A stretch of DNA of 64,000 nucleotides from JBFAPK01 sp040676675. GTDB taxonomy: Bacteria; Actinomycetota; Actinomycetes; Mycobacteriales; Micromonosporaceae. Positions 37,203-44,638 of this stretch are shown here, one piece after another. Within the stretch, counting starts at the first letter, position 1, and each line of letters starts with the position of its first letter. The notes beneath the pieces were generated by a model. That model was given only the letters and a program-made list of their open reading frames with translations. It searched no databases and had not been told where the DNA came from. The stretch spans positions 11,435 through 75,434 of the forward strand of contig NZ_JBFAPK010000044.1 of assembly GCF_040676675.1 (NCBI RefSeq), given 5' to 3'. Made by a program: the position numbers and the translations under genes.

Positions 37203-38120
37203 ATGAGCGAGACGACCCGCCGCCGGCGTACCAAAGCCGTGCGGCTGCTGCTCGGCGTCGGCGCGGCCACCGTGGCGGCGACCGTGCTGGCCACCACTCC
37301 GGCGCTCGCGGGCGGCACGCCGCCGCCCCCGCCGCCCGGGAAGCCCACCGATCCGCCCGACCCGGGACCGTGCGGACCGATGAAGACCATGCGCGACATG
37401 GACATGCGCGAGATCAAAGAGATGATCGCCAGGCACGAGAGCCCCAACGGACTCGCCGGCGACCCGCACGTCTACCGGGACAGCCGGGGTATCCCCACCG
37501 TCGGCATCGGCTTCAACCTCAACCGCGCCGACGCCGCGGCCGCGCTCGCCGCCGTCGGGGCGAACTACGCCGACGTGCTCGCGGGCCGGGCCGACCTCAC
37601 CCAGTTGCAGACCACACTGCTGTTCGAGCAGGCCATGGCCGAGGCGTACTCGGCGGCGTACCGGCTGGTGCCCGGATTCGACAACCTCTCCATGTCCCGG
37701 CAGGCCGTGGTCCTCGACATGATCTTCAACCTCGGGCCCACCGGCGTGGCGCAGTTCCAGAACATGCTGGCCGCCATCAACCGCGGTGACTTCGAGGCCG
37801 CCGCGAACGAGATGGCGAGTTCCGCCTGGAAGACGCAGGTGGGAACCCGGGCCACCCACGACATCGCGATCATGCGCCGGGGCGGGGTCTGCGATCCGAA
37901 GCCGCTACCGGTACCGCCGCCGCCGGTGTCGCCCGACATTCCCGGGATACCGGTCAACCCGGTGCGCTACCCGAACGACGTGACGACCATCCAGCCGTCG
38001 TCGCCGCCCGACACCACGGGTGGCGGCGGTGGTGTGGGGCACATGAAGTGCAACTTCACCCGGATCGAGGTCTACTACGAGAATCACTGGGTCGGCTTCC
38101 TCGACATCTACTGCGCCTGA
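37203..38120 (+). CDS. Secreted T4-lysozyme-like muramidase, paralogue (GH24-like)
   Basis: The 305-residue protein has a signal peptide ending A-L-A near residue 36 and a Pro-rich linker. Its lysozyme domain is clearly paralogous to the one at 35976: E79, D93 and T99 have the same spacing, with shared G-D-P-H-V-Y, G-I-P-T-V-G-I-G-F-N-L and D-M-I-F-N-L-G-P-T-G. The C-terminal tail (H-M-K-C-N-F-T-R-I-E-V-Y-Y, ending D-I-Y-C-A) is unrelated in sequence but again small with a cysteine pair. ATG 37203 fits the signal peptide. The 3' end overlaps the convergent sigma gene by 13 bases. Confidence 0.8.
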   Translation: MSETTRRRRTKAVRLLLGVGAATVAATVLATTPALAGGTPPPPPPGKPTDPPDPGPCGPMKTMRDMDMREIKEMIARHESPNGLAGDPHVYRDSRGIPTVGIGFNLNRADAAAALAAVGANYADVLAGRADLTQLQTTLLFEQAMAEAYSAAYRLVPGFDNLSMSRQAVVLDMIFNLGPTGVAQFQNMLAAINRGDFEAAANEMASSAWKTQVGTRATHDIAIMRRGGVCDPKPLPVPPPPVSPDIPGIPVNPVRYPNDVTTIQPSSPPDTTGGGGGVGHMKCNFTRIEVYYENHWVGFLDIYCA

Positions 38121-39352
38121 CCTCGGGCACCGGGTCGGGCGGGTGGCCGCACCCGAGCGGCCCGGGCCTCCAGGTAGCGCCGCTCGGCGAGGCTGGCGGT
38201 GGCCCGCGCGGCGCGCCGGTAGTGCTCGTACGCCCCGGCCGGGTCGCCGACCTGCTCCAGCAGGTGCGCCCGTACGGAGAGCAGCCGGTGATGCCCGGCC
38301 ATCCGCTCGTCGGCGTCGAGCGTGGCGAGCAGCTCCAGCCCGGCCGGCGGGCCCTGCGTCTCGGCGAGCGCGATCGCCCGGTTGAGGGTGACCATCGGGT
38401 TGGGCGCGATCCGCTCCAGGATCAGGTAGAGGGCGTGCACCTGGGCCCAGTTGGTCTCCTCGGCCGTGGCCGCGTCGTCGTGCGTGGCGGCGATGGCGGC
38501 CTGGAGCTGGTACGGCCCCAGCGTCGGGCCGGCCAGCGCCGCCTTGACCAGCGCGCTGCCCTCGTCGATCGAGGCGCGGTCCCACCTCGTGCGGTCCTGC
38601 TCGTCCAGGGGCACCAGGTCGCCGGCGGCCGTCGTACGCGCCTCGCGGCGGGCGTGGGTCAGCAGCATCAGCGCGAGCAGCCCGGTCACCTCGCCGTCCT
38701 CGGGCAGTTGGGCGTGCACCATCCGGGTCAGCCGGATCGCCTCGCGCGCGAGGTCGGCGCGGTGCAGCTCGCTGCCGGAGGAGGCGGTGTAGCCCTCGTT
38801 GAAGATCAGATAGAGCACGTGCAGGACGACGCGCAGCCGCTCCTCGCGCTCGGCGCCCGCCGGCAGGCCGAACGTACTGCCGGCGGCCCTGATCCGCTGC
38901 TTGGCTCGGCTGATCCGGGCCGCCATCGTGGCCTCCGGCACCAGGAACGCGCGGGCGATCTCGGCGGTGGTCAGGCCGCCGACCGCCCGCAGCGTCAGGG
39001 CGGTCTGCGAGGCGGGGGTCAGCGCCGGATGGCAGCACATGAAGAGCAGGACGAGCGTGTCGTCGGTCTCCGGCACCTCCGGGGGCACCACCTCGGCGGC
39101 CGTGGCCGACTCCCGCTCGCGGCGCGCGTGGTCGCTGCGCAGCTGGTCGATGAAGCGCCGGGAGGCGACCGTCACCAGCCAGCCGCGCGGGTTCTCCGGT
39201 ACCCCCTCGGCGGGCCACCGCACCGTGGCGGCGAGCAGCGCCTCCTGTACCGCGTCCTCGCACCCCTCGAACTGCCCGTACCGGCGCACCAACGCGCCGA
39301 GGACCTGCGGCGTGAGTTCACGCAGCAGGTCCCCGATGGCTCGTGCCGTCAT
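38108..39352 (-). CDS. ECF sigma factor of the ECF42 type with C-terminal extension
   Basis: The 414-residue protein has sigma region 2 (V-R-R-Y-G-Q-F-E-G-C-E-D-A-V-Q-E-A-L), region 4 (A-L-T-L-R-A-V-G-G-L-T-T-A-E-I-A-R-A-F-L-V-P-E-A-T-M-A-A-R-I-S-R-A-K) and a C-terminal helical extension of about 230 residues (DUF6596/TPR-like, N-E-G-Y-T-A-S-S-G). This layout and linkage to a DGPF/YCII gene define ECF42. Such factors have no classical anti-sigma; the extension controls activity. ATG 39352 overlaps the YCII stop (ATGA). Confidence 0.92.
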   Translation of the reverse strand: MTARAIGDLLRELTPQVLGALVRRYGQFEGCEDAVQEALLAATVRWPAEGVPENPRGWLVTVASRRFIDQLRSDHARRERESATAAEVVPPEVPETDDTLVLLFMCCHPALTPASQTALTLRAVGGLTTAEIARAFLVPEATMAARISRAKQRIRAAGSTFGLPAGAEREERLRVVLHVLYLIFNEGYTASSGSELHRADLAREAIRLTRMVHAQLPEDGEVTGLLALMLLTHARREARTTAAGDLVPLDEQDRTRWDRASIDEGSALVKAALAGPTLGPYQLQAAIAATHDDAATAEETNWAQVHALYLILERIAPNPMVTLNRAIALAETQGPPAGLELLATLDADERMAGHHRLLSVRAHLLEQVGDPAGAYEHYRRAARATASLAERRYLEARAARVRPPARPGARGQAQ

Positions 39353-39720
39353 GCCTCCAATTGTCCGTCGGCGAACATCACCTGCCGCACCTCGACACCC
39401 AGACCCTCGATCGCGGTGTCCGGGATCCGCGCGGCCAGCTCGATCGCCCGCTCCCTGTTCTCGCAGTCGATCAGGTAGAAACCGCCCAGGTACTCCTTGA
39501 ACTCCACGAACGGCCCGTCGGTGACCACGGGCTGGCCGTTGCGTACGGAGACCACGGCGGCCTGTGACGGGTCGGCCAGCGCCTGCGTGGTGATCAACTC
39601 GCCGGACTCCTTCAGCGCCTGGAGGAACTTCCCGTGGCCCTCGCCGATCGCCGCCTGCTCCTCCTCGGTCAGCGCGTCCAGCACGGCCGGGTTGATGTAG
39701 AGGCTGATCAGGAACTGCAT
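39349..39720 (-). CDS. YCII/DGPF-domain protein, partner of ECF42 sigma
   Basis: The 123-residue protein has the family motif V-T-D-G-P-F-V-E-F-K-E and a ferredoxin-like pattern. ATG 39720 (M-Q-F-L-I-S-L-Y-I) is the conserved start. DGPF proteins are the constant genetic partners and usual targets of ECF42 sigma factors; their biochemical role is unsettled. A TGTCAAGA-N13-TCCGAC promoter-like sequence lies 51-77 bases upstream. Confidence 0.9.
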   Translation of the reverse strand: MQFLISLYINPAVLDALTEEEQAAIGEGHGKFLQALKESGELITTQALADPSQAAVVSVRNGQPVVTDGPFVEFKEYLGGFYLIDCENRERAIELAARIPDTAIEGLGVEVRQVMFADGQLEA

Positions 39721-39770
39721 CTCGTACTCCTCGTGGTCCGCGGGCCCTCGGCCGGGCCCGTCACCCCCTT

Positions 39771-39797
39771 GTCGGACCCGACGCCGCCGTCTTGACA
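39771..39797 (-). promoter_or_regulatory. Putative ECF42-type promoter of the YCII-sigma operon
   Basis: Reading the minus strand, TGTCAAGA is followed after exactly 13 bases by TCCGAC. The same pair with the same spacing occurs divergently at 39916-39942. TGTC and CGAC-like elements fit published ECF42-type promoters as I recall them. Confidence 0.6.
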
Positions 39798-39915
39798 TCC
39801 CCGCCGGAACCTACGCGGAAGTTCTCCGTCGCCGCGCTCGCCGGGCCGCGAGGTCGTCGCTCCGGGTGACGACCCGGGGGCCGGAGCGGACCCGGGAGAT
39901 TTTTCCGCGTACCGA

Positions 39916-39942
39916 TGTCAAGAAGCCCCCGACCGCTCCGAC
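39916..39942 (+). promoter_or_regulatory. Putative ECF42-type promoter of the MFS exporter gene
   Basis: TGTCAAGA-N13-TCCGAC, identical in both boxes and spacing to the divergent element at 39771-39797, lies 39 bases upstream of the MFS ATG. The rest of the 260-base gap holds nothing I recognise. Confidence 0.6.
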
Positions 39943-39980
39943 CACCCTGCGGAACGTCGAGAGAACGGGAAGTTTCGGAT

Positions 39981-41816
39981 ATGCGAGTCAACCGGGCCTG
40001 GCTGGGGCTGTTCGTCCTCATGCTGCCGACACTGCTGGTCGCCATGGACATGACGGCGCTGCTCCTCGCGCTACCGAGGCTGAGCGCCGAGCTGGGGGCC
40101 ACGAACGTCCAGCAGTTGTGGATCAGCGACAGCTACGGGTTCATGGTGGCCGGCCTGGTCATCACGATGGGTACGCTCGGCGACCGGATCGGCCGCCGGC
40201 GGCTGCTGATGATCGGCGGAGCGGCGTTCGGGGTGCTGTCGGTCGTGGCCGCGTTCGCGACCGACCCGCTGCTGCTGATCGTCGCGCGGGCGCTGCTGGG
40301 CGTCGCCGGCGCGACCCTGGCGCCGTGCACGCTCGCCCTGATCACCAACATGTTCCCGGCCGGGCGGCAGCGCGGGCAGGCCATCGCGATCTGGGCGGCC
40401 TGCCAGTTCGCCGGCGGCGCGTTCGGACCCGTGCTCGCGGGACTCCTGCTCCAGCACTTCTGGTGGGGATCGGTCTTCCTGGCCGCGGTGCCGGCGATGG
40501 CGCTGCTGCTGCTCGCCGGACCCGTCCTGCTGCCGGAGTTCCGCGGCGACCGGGCCGACCGGCCGGTGCCGCTGACCCGGGCCCTGGACCTGGCCAGCGT
40601 CGGGCTGTCGCTCGTGGCCGTGCTCCTGACGGTCTACGGCATCAAGCAGCTGACCGTCGAGCGCGTGCCGGTCGTACCGGCCGCGGCCCTGGTCGTCGGC
40701 GCGGTCGTCGGCGCGGCGTTCGTACGCCGGCAGCTGCGGCTGGAGACGCCGCTGCTGGACCTGCGGCTGTTGCGTAACCGGCCGTTCACGGCCGTGCTCG
40801 TCGCGCTGGTCTTCGCCGGGATCGCCATGGCCGGCACCGGCCTGCTGGTCACCCAGTACCTGCAGAGCGTGCTGGGGTTCTCGCCGGTCGCCTCGGCGGT
40901 GCTGTTTGCGCCGATGGGCCTCGGCTCGGCGGTCGGTACCGTGGCCGCGCCGGCGCTGACCCGGCGGCTGCGGCCGGCGACGGCGATCGCCGGTGGGCTG
41001 GCGGTGTCGGCGCTGGGCGGCCTGCTGCTGGTCGGGGTCCACGGCGCGGGTGCCCTGCCGCTGGTGATGACCGGCATCGCCGTGCTGGCGCTCGGCACCG
41101 GCCCGCTCTTCGCGTTGGGCACCGGCCTGGTCGTCGGCTCAGTACCGCCGGAGCGCGCCGGTTCGGCGGCGTCGATGTCGGAGACCGGCAACTACTTCGG
41201 CGGTTCGCTCGGCTTCGCCCTGCTCGGCGTGGTGGCCACGGTGGTCTACCGGGACCGGATGGGCGGCACCTCCGACTCGCTGGCCGGGGCGGTCGCCGCC
41301 AGCCGGCACCTCCCCGCCGGCCAGGGCGCGGCGCTGCTGCACGACGCGCGGGCGGCGTTCACCGCCAGCCTGCACGTCACGGGGGCTCTCGCCGCGCTCA
41401 TCTTCGCCGGGCTGGCCGTACTGGTCCTGGCCATGCGCCCGACGACCCGGACCGCCCCCGCCGGACCGCGCGACCACCCGGCGACCCGCGCGGAGGAGTC
41501 CGCCGGTTCAGATTCGGCCGCAGTCAGGGCAACCGCCGCGTCGGCGGAGGTGGTAGGCGAGGGTGGCCGCGCCGAGCGAGGCGCCCCAGAGCGGCCAGAA
41601 GAATTCGGGCAGGAACAGTCCCCAGGTGTCGGCGGTGAGGTCGATCCGGCCCAGTGCGAGCCAGCGCAGGTACATCAGCCCGGCCGAGGTGACGAGCAGG
41701 GCGACGGCGGTGGCCGGGATGATCGCGGTGCGTGGCCGGACCCGCTTCCCGCGCAGGTACGGAATCCAGCGCGGGTACACCTCGCCCCACGGCCGCACCA
41801 GGCCGATGGTGAGTAG
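39981..41816 (+). CDS. MFS drug exporter, DHA2 type, with long C-terminal run-on
   Basis: ATG 39981 gives a 611-residue protein. The first roughly 500 residues form a 14-helix DHA2 exporter (N-terminal M-D-M-T-A-L-L-L-A-L-P-R-L, motif A-like G-T-L-G-D-R-I-G-R-R-R-L-L, motif C-like G-A-F-G-P-V-L-A-G-L-L). After the last helix (V-L-V-L-A-M-R-P-T) the frame stays open for about 130 hydrophilic residues. It runs 309 bases antisense into the opposite gene at 41508. That tail is probably not a conserved domain. Its likely role is proton-driven export of drugs or metabolites. Confidence 0.85.
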   Translation: MRVNRAWLGLFVLMLPTLLVAMDMTALLLALPRLSAELGATNVQQLWISDSYGFMVAGLVITMGTLGDRIGRRRLLMIGGAAFGVLSVVAAFATDPLLLIVARALLGVAGATLAPCTLALITNMFPAGRQRGQAIAIWAACQFAGGAFGPVLAGLLLQHFWWGSVFLAAVPAMALLLLAGPVLLPEFRGDRADRPVPLTRALDLASVGLSLVAVLLTVYGIKQLTVERVPVVPAAALVVGAVVGAAFVRRQLRLETPLLDLRLLRNRPFTAVLVALVFAGIAMAGTGLLVTQYLQSVLGFSPVASAVLFAPMGLGSAVGTVAAPALTRRLRPATAIAGGLAVSALGGLLLVGVHGAGALPLVMTGIAVLALGTGPLFALGTGLVVGSVPPERAGSAASMSETGNYFGGSLGFALLGVVATVVYRDRMGGTSDSLAGAVAASRHLPAGQGAALLHDARAAFTASLHVTGALAALIFAGLAVLVLAMRPTTRTAPAGPRDHPATRAEESAGSDSAAVRATAASAEVVGEGGRAERGAPERPEEFGQEQSPGVGGEVDPAQCEPAQVHQPGRGDEQGDGGGRDDRGAWPDPLPAQVRNPARVHLAPRPHQADGE

Positions 41817-42638
41817 TGCTCCGCTGGCGCCCATGGTGGCGAGCATGGCACCGGCCAGCCAGATCCCCGGCGTTTCGGCGGCCTGCGTGTGGAGCCCTTC
41901 GCGGGACACTCCGAGTGGGATGTCCAGCGCCCACGCCCAGCGGGTCAGGGCGTAGCCGACCGGGACGGCGACCGCGACGGCCACCGCCCGGCGACCCCAG
42001 CGCGCCGCGGCGGCCGGCGTCGTCCAGCCGGTCCGGCTGTCGTCGCGGCCGCAGTTGCCGCAGGCGGAGCGGCTGCGGCGCCGGTACGCGAGCACCGTTG
42101 CGGCCCAGAGGAGCCCACCGACGATGAACAGCACCTGGTTGAGCACCGGCCAGGGCAGGAACAGGGCGGGGAACTGGCTCAGTCGGACCTGCTCCGGCCA
42201 GCCGAACGGGGCGCCGATCAGCAGCATGGGCGCGCGTACCACCGCCAGCAGCGGCCGGTAGTCGGGAATCACCACGGCGAGCGTGCCGGCCACCGTCCAA
42301 CCGATGCCGGTGAGCGCACCACCGAGCAGCCCGCCCCGGCGGGTACGGGTGAGCACGACGGCGATCGCCGCACCGCAGAGCCCGGCGACGGCGAGCGCCG
42401 GCCCGGTGGTCTCCGGCCGCGCGTGTTCGAGCAGTGATACGCCGCCGGCGGCGGGATCGTGCGCGGTCCCGAACGGGAAGCCGGCGCCCCCGCGCCACCA
42501 GTACAGGCCGAGCAGCGCGTACGCCAGCGACCAGGCCGCCGCCGCCCAGCCGATCCATTCGGGCCAGCGGGTCGGCCACGGCCGGAGCCGGGCGCGGGCG
42601 TCGTCGGCGTTGTCGAGATTCGTGACTGTGTGTGTCAT
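41508..42638 (-). CDS. Multi-spanning membrane protein, unknown function
   Basis: The 376-residue protein has about eight membrane helices, including W-I-G-W-A-A-A-A-W-S-L-A-Y-A-L-L-G-L-Y-W-W-R-G-G and P-V-L-N-Q-V-L-F-I-V-G-G-L-L-W-A-A-T-V. Two cysteine motifs, C-G-N-C-G-R-D in the middle and C-P-D-C-G-R-I at the C-terminus, could jointly bind zinc on the cytosolic side. No family name is assigned. It is divergent from the sensor-kinase gene and may belong to its regulon. Its 3' end is overlapped by the MFS reading frame. Confidence 0.82.
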   Translation of the reverse strand: MTHTVTNLDNADDARARLRPWPTRWPEWIGWAAAAWSLAYALLGLYWWRGGAGFPFGTAHDPAAGGVSLLEHARPETTGPALAVAGLCGAAIAVVLTRTRRGGLLGGALTGIGWTVAGTLAVVIPDYRPLLAVVRAPMLLIGAPFGWPEQVRLSQFPALFLPWPVLNQVLFIVGGLLWAATVLAYRRRSRSACGNCGRDDSRTGWTTPAAAARWGRRAVAVAVAVPVGYALTRWAWALDIPLGVSREGLHTQAAETPGIWLAGAMLATMGASGALLTIGLVRPWGEVYPRWIPYLRGKRVRPRTAIIPATAVALLVTSAGLMYLRWLALGRIDLTADTWGLFLPEFFWPLWGASLGAATLAYHLRRRGGCPDCGRI

Positions 42639-42769
42639 GCCCACCAGGCTGGCGGCGGGGGAGCGGCGTGGGCACCTGCCGTCCGGCCGCTGATGGTGGT
42701 CGGGGTCGGTCGTGGAGGGTGCCGTTCGGCACGGGTACGGCGGTCGGCCGGGCACCTACCCTCGGAGGT

Positions 42770-43870
42770 ATGGACGGGCGGGACAGGCTTGGCGTGACGG
42801 CGGCCGGGGCGGGTCTGGCCTCGATGGTCGCCGACGCGGTGGTGCTGGCACAGGGCAGGCCCTACCCGCAGGGCGCGACGCTCGTGGGCACGCTGGGTCT
42901 GGCCGAGCCGGCCGTGCTGCTGGTGCTGAGCGTGCTGGTGGTGCGGCGCTCGCGGGCCGGCGTGGCGGTCGCGGCCGGGGCGTCGACGGGACTCGCCGTT
43001 CCGCTCTGGTTACTGCGGTTCGGCCCGCCGACCTGGTCGGCGCAGTCCGTTGGCGGTTACGCCGCCTGGGCGACCCTCTCGGCGGTCGCCGTCGCCGTCG
43101 GGGCGTACCTGCGCGGCCTCGACGGACGCCGGGCCCGGGAGGCCGCCGCCGCCCGCCGTGCCCAGCGGCTGGAGCTGGCGGACGACCTGCACGACTTCGT
43201 CGTCCACGACATCAACGAGATGCTGTTGCAGGCGCAGGCCGGGCTCGTGCTCGTCGACGGGGCCGCGGCCGGGGTGGCCGACGTGCTGCGCCGGATCGAG
43301 CGTACGGCGCTGCGGGCGTTGACGACCGTGGACCGTACGGTCCATCTCCTGCACCGCCCCGAGACCCCGGCGTCCGCCGGACCGGTGGAGCCGGATCCGA
43401 ACGGCGCGCCGCGGCTGCCGAAGCCCACGATGGACGACCTGCCGGAACTCGTCGACCGTTTCGCCGCCACGGGGTCGATCAGGGCCCGCCTCGACCTCGA
43501 CCCCGGGCTGTTGGCCGGCACGGGTGCGCCGTCCTCGCTGCCACCGGAGATAGCCACGACGGTGTACCGGATCGTCGTGGAGGCGCTCACCAACGTCCGC
43601 CGCCACGCCGTCGACGCCGGCCACGTGCGAGTGACGGTAGCCCGGGCGCCGGGCGGCCGGGTGCGGGTGGAGATCACCGACGACGGCCGCAACGGCGGGC
43701 GGGCAGACACCGGGCCGGGTCACGACGGCGGACACGGGCTGGCCGGGCTGGCCGCCCGCCTGGACGCCCTCGGTGGCACGCTGAGCACGGGCCCGGCCGT
43801 ACCACTCGGGTGGCGGGTCACCGCGGTGCTTCCGCTTCGCGCGCAGCCCACTGCCCCGGCGGGGCGGTAG
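42770..43870 (+). CDS. NarL-type sensor histidine kinase
   Basis: The 366-residue kinase has four N-terminal hydrophobic segments (to about residue 120), a HisKA_3-type box with phosphoacceptor His141 (A-D-D-L-H-D-F-V-V-H-D) and a HATPase domain (E-A-L-T-N-V-R-R-H-A, G-H-G-L-A-G-L-A-A-R). GGAGG lies almost against ATG 42770, an unusually short spacing. A TTA codon is present at about 43009. The response regulator follows after 4 bases. Confidence 0.9.
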   Translation: MDGRDRLGVTAAGAGLASMVADAVVLAQGRPYPQGATLVGTLGLAEPAVLLVLSVLVVRRSRAGVAVAAGASTGLAVPLWLLRFGPPTWSAQSVGGYAAWATLSAVAVAVGAYLRGLDGRRAREAAAARRAQRLELADDLHDFVVHDINEMLLQAQAGLVLVDGAAAGVADVLRRIERTALRALTTVDRTVHLLHRPETPASAGPVEPDPNGAPRLPKPTMDDLPELVDRFAATGSIRARLDLDPGLLAGTGAPSSLPPEIATTVYRIVVEALTNVRRHAVDAGHVRVTVARAPGGRVRVEITDDGRNGGRADTGPGHDGGHGLAGLAARLDALGGTLSTGPAVPLGWRVTAVLPLRAQPTAPAGR

Positions 43871-43874
43871 CGCC

Positions 43875-44543
43875 GTGGCGGACCAGCGGATCAGGGTACT
43901 GATCGCCGACGACCAGGAGAACATCCGCGTCGCGTACCGGATCATCCTCGATGCCCAACCCGACATGGTCGTGGTCGGCGAGGCCGCCGACGGCGCCTCG
44001 GCCGTGGATCAGGCCCGGCACCTGCGCCCCGACGTGGTGCTGGCCGACATCCGGATGCCCCGGGTGGACGGCCTGGAACTCACCCGCGTCCTCGCCGGCC
44101 CGGAGGTTCCCAATCCACTCCGAATAGTCGTGGTGACCTCGTTCGACCTCGACGAGTACGTGTACGCGGCGCTGCGCAACGGAGCGCACGGCTTCCTGCT
44201 CAAGCGGTCCGGACCTGCCCTGCTCACCGAGGCCATCCGCGCCGCGGTGGCCGGCGACGCACTCGTCAGCCCGCAGGTCACCATCCGGCTGCTGCGACAC
44301 CTCACCACACCGCCCACCGCGACCACCCGGGAAACGGTGCCGCTGACCCCCCGCGAGCGCGACGTCGCGCGGCTGGTCGCCCAGGGCAGGACGAACGCCG
44401 AGATCGCCGCCACGCTGTTCATCGCCGCCGGCACCGTGAAGAACCACCTCGCGACGATCCAGCAGAAGCTCGGGGTCCGTAACCGGGTCGGCATCGCCGC
44501 CCGGCTCTGGGAGACCGGCGAGATCACCCAGAGCCGGCAATGA
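43875..44543 (+). CDS. NarL/LuxR-type response regulator
   Basis: The 222-residue regulator has a receiver domain (L-I-A-D-D-Q-E-N, phosphoacceptor Asp58 in L-A-D-I-R-M-P, K in L-L-K-R) and a LuxR helix-turn-helix (L-T-P-R-E-R-D-V-A-R-L-V-A-Q-G-R-T-N-A-E-I-A). GTG 43875 follows the kinase stop by four bases, so they are partners. The stimulus is unknown. Confidence 0.93.
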   Translation: MADQRIRVLIADDQENIRVAYRIILDAQPDMVVVGEAADGASAVDQARHLRPDVVLADIRMPRVDGLELTRVLAGPEVPNPLRIVVVTSFDLDEYVYAALRNGAHGFLLKRSGPALLTEAIRAAVAGDALVSPQVTIRLLRHLTTPPTATTRETVPLTPRERDVARLVAQGRTNAEIAATLFIAAGTVKNHLATIQQKLGVRNRVGIAARLWETGEITQSRQ

Positions 44544-44638
44544 CCGGCCCGACCGGTGCTCGGTGACCCGCTCTTCCGGGGTTCTCGGCGGTACGGCCGC
44601 TCAGTCGAGACAGGACTCGTGGCCCCCGATGTCCCGCG

